Below, one piece after another: positions 6,504-11,325 of a stretch of 11,325 nucleotides of DNA (position 1 is the stretch's first letter; every line of letters starts with the position of its first letter). The DNA lies in assembly GCA_021796315.1 (NCBI GenBank), contig JAJYOH010000137.1, forward strand, positions 1-11,325, read 5' to 3'. The notes beneath the pieces were generated by a model that was not told where the DNA came from, searched no databases, and was given only the letters and a program-made list of their open reading frames with translations. Source of the stretch: Chloroflexota bacterium. GTDB taxonomy: Bacteria; Chloroflexota; Anaerolineae; Anaerolineales; Villigracilaceae. Both the position numbers and the translations under genes were made by a program.

Positions 6504-7486
6504 TGAAACGCAGCAGTCTTCTCTGGATTTTCGCCGGTCTCTCGTTGGTGAGCATTATCCTGGCTTGGGCCTGGCTCCGCGCCCCATTAACTATCCATGC
6601 AAGTATCGCCGAGAACGGCGGATTCACGCCAGCAGATATCCAGGCGCGTGTGGGTGAGCCATTGCGCCTCCGTTTGGTTTCGGACGATGTCGAGCATACT
6701 TTCGCCCTTGGGCAAAACTCAATGAAGCCGGTGTTACTCAAGCCCGGTCAACCGGTCGACATTACACTGACCTTCGAAAAACCGGGCACATACACCTTTT
6801 ATTCCACCACATTTTCCAGTATCAACTTCTGGAGAATGCGCGGCACGATCGAAGTCGCGGGCGATGAGCCAACACCAGCACCCGAGCCGCCCTTGTATGT
6901 ACGGTTGGGTCTTAACCTGGATGATGAGCACGAGTCGATGGGCGCTGAAATGTCCGCCAGCTGGTCACGGAAGCCGTCTGCCAAGCGGGGCGCCGCCTTT
7001 GAAGACTTGATCCCAGCCTTGTATTTGACTCGAGATTTTTATGTATCCCATTCTCCTCTGGAAACTTTCGAGAAACTGCGCGCCGAGAAGACTGCGGTGG
7101 GTTCCCTGGATGAAAATGACACCTGGGATGTTGTCGCGCTGATCTGGCAAAAGAACTCGACTCCAGATGTCCTGGGGAAAGGCGAACAGCTTTACCAAGA
7201 CAATTGCGCCGCATGTCATGGCAAAACCGGTGCAGGCGATGGGCAGTTTGCCAATGAGATGAAAGCTCTTGGCGAGAAAAATCAGGATAAACATGGTATC
7301 CAGGTGCCCACCGATTTTACAAAACCCGAACATCTACTTGAAGCCAAGACTGCCATTGTGCAGGGCAAAACCCTGCGAGGCGGCATGGGTACGGGTATGC
7401 CGATGTGGGGCAGCATTTTCACCAATGATCAGCTCTGGGACGTGGTCGCCTACCTTTACACATTCCAGTTTGACTATTCCAAATAG
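6500..7486 (+). CDS. Membrane-anchored CuA-like (ligand-depleted) domain fused to cytochrome c (328 aa)
   Basis: ATG 6500 overlaps the lipoprotein stop by 4 bases and there is no clear ribosome binding site, so translation is probably coupled; ATG 6503 is an alternative. Residues 7-26 form an uncleaved anchor. Residues 31-120 have a cupredoxin fold like subunit II of cytochrome oxidase: H66 in VEHTFAL and M113 in WRMRGTIEV sit where two CuA ligands belong. The two cysteines and the second histidine of the CuA loop are replaced by S102, S106 and F110, so a normal CuA centre cannot form. Residues 225-328 are a class I cytochrome c with CAACHG (heme-binding C236, C239, H240) and probable axial M300 in GTGMPMWG. 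The region at about 165-217 ends in a helix like the cytochrome c C-terminal helix but has no heme motif. Probably an outward-facing electron carrier. Confidence 0.82.
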   Translation: MMKRSSLLWIFAGLSLVSIILAWAWLRAPLTIHASIAENGGFTPADIQARVGEPLRLRLVSDDVEHTFALGQNSMKPVLLKPGQPVDITLTFEKPGTYTFYSTTFSSINFWRMRGTIEVAGDEPTPAPEPPLYVRLGLNLDDEHESMGAEMSASWSRKPSAKRGAAFEDLIPALYLTRDFYVSHSPLETFEKLRAEKTAVGSLDENDTWDVVALIWQKNSTPDVLGKGEQLYQDNCAACHGKTGAGDGQFANEMKALGEKNQDKHGIQVPTDFTKPEHLLEAKTAIVQGKTLRGGMGTGMPMWGSIFTNDQLWDVVAYLYTFQFDYSK

Positions 7487-7495
7487 GAGCAAGGC

Positions 7496-7972
7496 ATGAA
7501 TAAAAAGAAACGCATTCCTAAGAAGATATCATCCAAACTGCTAGTGTCACTCGTAATTGGAGGCGCGTTACTCTTTGCAGTGGCAGTCTTCTTCGTGTTT
7601 GGCGGGGGAGATGGTGGTGGGACGCTTCAACTTGGGACGCCTCGACTGGTGGTCGACCAGCAGAAAATCGACTATGGTGATGTCAAGTTCGACACACTCA
7701 AGACTTTTGCCGTCAAAGTCACCAATACTGGCGATGGTGCTCTGCGTTTTAAGGAAGCACCGTACATTCAAGTCATGGAAGGGTGCTGACCGCCAAAATT
7801 GACCATCGGTTCGATGGTCCTCAAGCCTGGTGAAAACACCACGATTGAATCCAGTACATTCATGATGCACGAAGGCATGGATGGCAAGCACAACTTCGCA
7901 GTGCATCTCATCACTAATGATCCAACCCAGCCTGACATGGTGGTGACTGTGCTGTCGAATTGGATCCCTTAA
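7496..7972 (+). CDS. Putative selenoprotein: membrane-anchored DUF1573-like protein with Cys-Sec pair (158 aa)
   Basis: ATG 7496 has AGGAG at 7485-7489, six bases upstream, ten bases after the cytochrome gene. Residues 15-35 are a membrane anchor after a Lys/Arg-rich start, so the rest faces outward. Residues 47-158 resemble a DUF1573 Ig-like domain: LVVDQQKIDYGDVKFDT, a V-x-V-T-N-T-G-D strand, then SMVLKPGENTT, and at the end LITNDPTQPD and TVLSNW. Codon 98 is TGA (7787-7789), directly after C97, giving Gly-Cys-Sec-Pro-Pro. The frame then runs 60 more codons to TAA 7970-7972 with typical domain strands, and a SECIS-like hairpin starts just after the TGA. I therefore read TGA as selenocysteine. 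If read as a stop, the product is 97 residues and lacks half its fold. A vicinal Cys-Sec pair suggests thiol redox or soft-metal binding. A sequencing error or nonsense mutation is the alternative. Confidence 0.75.
7791..7832 (+). promoter_or_regulatory. Candidate bacterial SECIS element
   Basis: GACCATC (7801-7807) and GATGGTC (7813-7819) form a perfect 7-bp stem closing the loop GGTTC (7808-7812). The loop begins with two G residues 19 and 20 bases after the TGA. The published bacterial SECIS rule asks for an apical loop with a G in its first two positions about 16-37 nt downstream of the UGA. A lower helix CGCC (7791-7794) with GGTG (7829-7832), across an internal loop containing TT/AA, may extend it. 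SelB would bind this hairpin to deliver Sec-tRNA. Confidence 0.7.
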
Positions 7973-7987
7973 CTATTTAAAATTAAC

Positions 7988-8028
7988 AAAAAGTGGTGCA
8001 CTACAAAGAGTGCGTCGCTTTTTGTTTT
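7988..8028 (+). terminator. Intrinsic terminator of the selenoprotein operon
   Basis: A 15-bp stem (7988-8002 with 8009-8023, including a few G-T pairs) surrounds the loop ACAAAG. It starts AAAAAG and ends CTTTTT, and the T-rich run TTTTTGTTTTG follows. It lies 15 bases after the TAA at 7970-7972. That supports the extended 158-residue frame, and not the in-frame TGA, as the end of the operon's coding sequence. The A run on the left arm means it could also work on the minus strand. Confidence 0.88.
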
Positions 8029-8282
8029 GTTAATAATTTATTTATTTCTTGGTTTGCGTATCGAATTCCTCTTAAAGATTCCACGCCAGTTATTCCAGGA
8101 AACCTATCCGTTGTAATCATTGACCCTCAAAATACGAGCCACTTTTTCATTCTGCTCATGAACCAGTGGGTAATTATCTGGCAATGACTTTGACCTTCTT
8201 GTGGCGGATGTGGTTCTTGAGGAATTTCTTAATAAAAGGACAGTTTCAAACTTCCAACACATAGCAATCGTTTCAATAGCTT
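8029..8282. other. AT-rich gap between converging operons, no gene recognised
   Basis: Short open stretches exist in several frames, for example a plus-strand frame to 8187 and a GNDFDLLVADVVLEEF stretch near 8181-8228, but none has a credible start, ribosome binding site or domain. They may be remnants of a decayed gene. No clear intrinsic terminator was found for the minus-strand gene ending at 8283. Confidence 0.5.
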
Positions 8283-8756
8283 TTATAAATTTAATTTTGG
8301 ATTCGTTAGATATTTGTAAGGAATCAACATTAATAAGCCAATCATGATGATTCCCATCCCAACTTCCATTCCAGCTTCCTGCCAGTGACCAAAAAAGGGT
8401 TGTTTGATTGCTTGCTGAAAGGTCATTCCCAGGATGTCAGCCATGCCAGCAAAGAGGGCAACCACAAAACCTGTACTGATTAACCGGATGCCAATATCAG
8501 CCAGGATTGATCTTTCATTCTGCCCCCATAACGCAGCGAGTTCAATGAACCCCCCAACGCAAGTAATCGCGAGCCCGATCAGGAAAACCGCAATTTGAAG
8601 AAATCCAACCGATGCACTTTGATTCAGATTGAACCATTCTGGCTTGGCGGCAACAGTCATGGTCAATAAGCCAAAAGCACTCAAGAGGAAACCGAAGCGG
8701 ATGCGCTCCGAGGAAATTCGACTTGGGTTATCGGTTATCGGGAATTCTTCACTCAT
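8283..8756 (-). CDS. Four-helix membrane protein of unknown function (157 aa)
   Basis: The start ATG (8754-8756) overlaps the stop of the upstream dipeptidase gene (ATGA), so the two are translationally coupled. Hydrophobic segments lie at about residues 20-37, 50-73, 86-110 and 127-147. A hydrophilic N-terminus of about 19 residues probably faces the cytoplasm, and a short tail reads YLTNPKLNL. There are no conserved catalytic or metal motifs; the only cysteine (C66) is inside a membrane helix. I do not recognise the family. Coupling with a peptidase gene hints at a shared function but does not show what it is. Confidence 0.75.
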   Translation of the reverse strand: MSEEFPITDNPSRISSERIRFGFLLSAFGLLTMTVAAKPEWFNLNQSASVGFLQIAVFLIGLAITCVGGFIELAALWGQNERSILADIGIRLISTGFVVALFAGMADILGMTFQQAIKQPFFGHWQEAGMEVGMGIIMIGLLMLIPYKYLTNPKLNL

Positions 8757-9838
8757 TTTCGCAGAGTCCTTCGCAATAATTCGATCCAGTTGTAACCCAT
8801 GATTTTGGATATATCTGTTTCAGAATGACCACGAGATTCAAGCAGGGGCGTCAAATCCTGTAAATCCGCGATGGAGTTTATTCCGAACGGGACCTTTTCC
8901 AAACCGAAACCGCCGTCGAAATCGGTGCCGAGTCCCACGTGGTTTGCATTTCCCGCCCTTTGACAAATATAATCCATTTGAGCAGCCACCATATCCAATG
9001 GGACGATATCCCGGGTATCCTCAGGCGTCCAGCCCTCAATCAGGAAATTATTGTAAGGAATGACGCCAATCACTCCATTTCGCTGGATGATGCCATCGAT
9101 AATTTCATCGGTCAAAAAGCGATTTAAAGTGCCATTTTTGACCTGTTTGAGAGCGTTTGCGTGACTGGCAATAATCGGACCGTCATATAAATCAAGCGCT
9201 TCCAAGGCGGCTTCCCAAGCCATATGGCTAAGATCGAGGGTAAATCCAATCGGTGCCATTGCGCGCAGTAAATCATGACCTTCGCGGGTCAGGGGACCAG
9301 GTTCACGGGTTCCACCGCAAAACCGGGTTGATTTCCAGGCAGGACCGATGACGCGTACACCTCGTTCCCACCATTCTTCCAGTTCATCAGGGTGGCGAAC
9401 GCCTTCAGCGCCTTCCATGAGGGTGATCAACCCGGTGGCAGGGTTTGCCTCTGAGGATTCCCATTCTGAAAGAGTATGTTCGAATTGGTTTATATTTCGT
9501 ATAGGCGTAAATTTATCGGGATGTTTGTCAAATAACCGGTCGTAGATATCAATCTGTTTCATATAAAGTTGATGGGCTTCGTCTGGTGTTGAGTAAATCT
9601 GTGAATCCCATTTGCTTTTTTCGCCCCTGAATGGAGCTGCGAAGATGGTGGAAAAAATGAAAGCGACTTTGCCTTGCTGAAATTCACGCCAGCCGAGGAG
9701 AGTTTCTCCATTATGTTCAACCACCGAACTTCCTTCCTCGCGGCGGCGAGTTTCTTCCATAGGTAGGGTGTAATCCCGGTTGAAAGATACGATGTTATAT
9801 GCCAGGTCTTCATGTGCGTCAGCGATGAGATGCTTCAT
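8753..9838 (-). CDS. Membrane dipeptidase-like metallopeptidase, family M19 (361 aa)
   Basis: This is a TIM-barrel zinc peptidase of the renal dipeptidase family. Metal ligands seen are H9 and D11 (ADAHEDLA), bridging E142 (LMEGAEG), H205 (LDLSHM) and H226 (IASHAN). D306 in GLGTDFDGG fills the conserved catalytic aspartate site. Family members hydrolyse dipeptides, often with broad side-chain specificity including D-residues in bacteria. Length is typical. No signal peptide or membrane helix is present, so it is probably cytoplasmic. Start ATG at 9836-9838 has an AGAGG box upstream at a rather long spacing of about 12 bases. It shares 4 bases with the downstream membrane protein gene. The S1 terminator lies just upstream, so it needs its own promoter, which I could not identify. 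Confidence 0.92.
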   Translation of the reverse strand: MKHLIADAHEDLAYNIVSFNRDYTLPMEETRRREEGSSVVEHNGETLLGWREFQQGKVAFIFSTIFAAPFRGEKSKWDSQIYSTPDEAHQLYMKQIDIYDRLFDKHPDKFTPIRNINQFEHTLSEWESSEANPATGLITLMEGAEGVRHPDELEEWWERGVRVIGPAWKSTRFCGGTREPGPLTREGHDLLRAMAPIGFTLDLSHMAWEAALEALDLYDGPIIASHANALKQVKNGTLNRFLTDEIIDGIIQRNGVIGVIPYNNFLIEGWTPEDTRDIVPLDMVAAQMDYICQRAGNANHVGLGTDFDGGFGLEKVPFGINSIADLQDLTPLLESRGHSETDISKIMGYNWIELLRRTLRK

Positions 9839-9879
9839 AATTCAATATGCCTCTATTATTTTTAGTTTTTGAAATTTCA

Positions 9880-9917
9880 AAAAAAGAGAGCGCATCTGCG
9901 GATGCGCTCTCTTTTTT
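9880..9917 (-). terminator. Strong bidirectional intrinsic terminator after rpsA
   Basis: GAGAGCGCATC (9886-9896) and GATGCGCTCTC (9901-9911) pair perfectly around TGCG, and A6/T6 flanks extend the stem to 17 bp. Read on the minus strand, it lies 8 bases after the rpsA stop and is followed by a run of T. The symmetric A and T flanks would let it stop transcription in both directions. Confidence 0.93.
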
Positions 9918-9924
9918 ATCTTTT

Positions 9925-11139
9925 TTACTCTTCTTCAGTATCAGGGGAGAGTTCCGCTGCCAAGGCTTTCATGTCCATATCAGCGTATGCCCCCGAGTCT
10001 ACCTTGCGCAAACTCAAGCCAATTCGGCGTTGATCTTCATCGATGCGAATGACTCGCAAAGTGAGAACATCTCCTTCTTTGACCGATTCCTTCGGGTGAT
10101 TGATGCGATTTTCACTTAATTCTGAAATATGAATCAGACCTTCAACATCGCCTTCAAGTTTGGCGAATGCGCCAAATTTAGTTAAGCGGGTGATTGTGCC
10201 TTCAACCAGTTGTCCGACCTTGAACTTGGCAACTTTTTCATTCCAGGGGTCACCCTGCAGTGCGCGGATGGAAAGACCAATACGCTTCTTTTCCTTATCC
10301 ACGCTGATAACCTTGACCTTGACTTCCTGTCCGACTTCCAGCAATTCGCTCGGATGCTGAACGCGATCCCATGAAAGTTCGGAAAGGTGGACAAGCCCAT
10401 CGGCACCGTTGACGTTGACAAATGCGCCAAAATCAGCAATTGAAGTCACGCGTCCCGTGTAGATTTGGCCCTCTTCAAGACCTTCAATAACACGTTCCTT
10501 GAGAGATTGACGGGTTTCAGGGTTGGCGGCTCGTTCAGAGAGAATTAGGCGGCGGCGGGCGCGATCAACTTCGATAATGCGCACGCTGATTGTTTCGCCA
10601 ATCATCTTTGCCCAGCGGTCAGGAGTGTCACCTTGTACGGCAGTGCGACGAGCCATGCTGATTTGAGATGCGGGGATAAATCCACGCAAACCATGAACCA
10701 AAACGATCAGGCCGCCTTTGTTATAGCCTTCGATTTTTCCTTCGAAAGCCTCACTACTTTCCTGCATTTTTTCGACAAGTTCCCAGCCGATGGCTTCGCG
10801 AGCCCGGGTGTAAGACAGAATGACATTTCCACTCTGATCTTCAGGGTTGATCACGTAAACAGGAATTTCCTGTCCAACCGCGAGTGTCTCACGTTCCAAG
10901 GCTGGAATTTGTTCCAGTTCCCGACCCATGATTACACCTTCGGATTTTGATCCAACACTGACCAGGATTTGGGACGAAGAAATACTGGCGATCACACCTT
11001 GGCGGATTTCACCGGCAACGGGAAATTCGAGCCCGGCGTCTTCGGACCGCATAAGGCTTTCCATTGTTTCATGGTTCTCATTTTGGAACTGCTCATCGCG
11101 GCCCCCTTGCCCTTGAAGGGCGGACTGTTCATCAATCAT
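9925..11139 (-). CDS. rpsA: 30S ribosomal protein S1 (404 aa)
   Basis: Four S1 RNA-binding (OB-fold) repeats are visible at about residues 44-112, 131-202, 224-292 and 309-378. Repeats 3 and 4 are the most canonical, with ADFGAFVNVNGADGLVHLSE and FGAFAKLEGDVEGLIHISE. Four domains are typical of many bacteria outside Proteobacteria, where six is usual. S1 binds mRNA on the small ribosomal subunit and helps initiation. The N-terminal 40 residues are polar and Gln/Glu-rich, and the C-terminus is acidic (PDTEEE). The start ATG at 11137-11139 has GGAG ten bases upstream. A near-consensus promoter precedes it and a strong terminator follows, so it is a single-gene transcript. Confidence 0.95.
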   Translation of the reverse strand: MIDEQSALQGQGGRDEQFQNENHETMESLMRSEDAGLEFPVAGEIRQGVIASISSSQILVSVGSKSEGVIMGRELEQIPALERETLAVGQEIPVYVINPEDQSGNVILSYTRAREAIGWELVEKMQESSEAFEGKIEGYNKGGLIVLVHGLRGFIPASQISMARRTAVQGDTPDRWAKMIGETISVRIIEVDRARRRLILSERAANPETRQSLKERVIEGLEEGQIYTGRVTSIADFGAFVNVNGADGLVHLSELSWDRVQHPSELLEVGQEVKVKVISVDKEKKRIGLSIRALQGDPWNEKVAKFKVGQLVEGTITRLTKFGAFAKLEGDVEGLIHISELSENRINHPKESVKEGDVLTLRVIRIDEDQRRIGLSLRKVDSGAYADMDMKALAAELSPDTEEE

Positions 11140-11174
11140 AAAAATAATGCTCCGATATATCGAGATTAGTCCAA

Positions 11175-11203
11175 ATTATACAGTCGATTTACACAATTGA
11201 CAA
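11175..11203 (-). promoter_or_regulatory. sigma70-type promoter of rpsA
   Basis: On the minus strand TTGTCA (11198-11203) and TATAAT (11175-11180) are separated by exactly 17 bases. This differs from consensus at one position only. Transcription should begin near 11168, giving a leader of about 28 bases that contains the GGAG ribosome binding site. The AT-rich sequence further upstream (11204-11325) holds no gene that I can see and may act as an UP-like element. Confidence 0.85.
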
Positions 11204-11325
11204 TACCATTCATGCCTTCCGTAGTATGAAATCAAATATTTGGTAGAAAAAAAAGAGTAAAAGGGTTAATTCACCTCAATTTCAGGTTTTAATTTGGAAT
11301 TTTCATTTGAACAAAGTATAGATCG

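Noticed and set aside
7496..7789. A 97-residue protein ending at TGA 7787
   Set aside because: It would end in the middle of the DUF1573-like fold, while the same frame continues with domain-like sequence to a TAA just before the terminator, and a SECIS-like hairpin follows the TGA. Kept as the alternative in the CDS entry.
7993..8187. A 64-codon plus-strand ORF starting at GTG 7993
   Set aside because: Its start lies inside the stem of the operon terminator, it has no ribosome binding site and it matches no domain.

Overview
The window looks like bacterial chromosome of balanced base composition, with AGGAG-type ribosome binding sites, good sigma70-like promoters and typical intrinsic terminators. 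The gene mix is a YgiT-type zinc finger, a NarL/NarX-type two-component pair, a PCYCGC lipoprotein, a DUF1573 protein and a four-domain ribosomal S1. That fits an environmental Chloroflexota bacterium of the Anaerolineae type. This is an inference from gene content only; no marker in the window proves it.

Layout. Positions 1-660 hold the 3' end of deoC, an overlapping YgiT-type zinc-finger gene, a possible 44-residue ORF and tRNA-Glu(TTC). Positions 660-1250 are sparse: two perfect inverted repeats and a doubtful minus-strand ORF. Positions 1252-3513 are a plus-strand run: a secreted, membrane-anchored YtkA/FixH-like protein with a Met/His-rich insert, a multi-pass NapH/NosR-like 4Fe-4S protein and a 32-residue membrane peptide, closed by a terminator. 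Positions 3584-5921 encode a response regulator and its histidine kinase, apparently from an extended -10 promoter that would give a leaderless mRNA. Positions 6072-7972 are a tight three-gene operon: a PCYCGC lipoprotein, a membrane-anchored CuA-like domain fused to cytochrome c, and a DUF1573 protein. It ends at a 15-bp-stem terminator. Positions 8283-11139 are on the minus strand: ribosomal protein S1 with a near-consensus promoter and a strong terminator, then an M19 dipeptidase overlapping a small membrane protein gene.

Main discovery. The DUF1573 gene carries an in-frame TGA at 7787-7789, directly after a Cys codon. The reading frame continues for another 60 codons that look like the rest of the same domain. 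Right after the TGA is a hairpin with a perfect 7-bp stem and a GGTTC loop. Its two G residues lie 19-20 nt after the TGA, the distance expected of a bacterial SECIS element. The simplest reading is a selenoprotein of 158 residues with a Gly-Cys-Sec-Pro-Pro motif.

How the genes may work together. Almost every accessory protein from 1252 to 7972 is membrane-bound or exported and carries redox or metal-binding motifs: Met/His clusters, 4Fe-4S cysteines, a PCYCGC cluster, a CxxCH heme site and a Cys-Sec pair. The two-component pair sits in the middle and contains no cysteine. I infer an extracytoplasmic electron-transfer or thiol/metal-handling module, perhaps for copper, controlled by the embedded sensor. 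No catalytic partner is visible, so the substrate is unknown.
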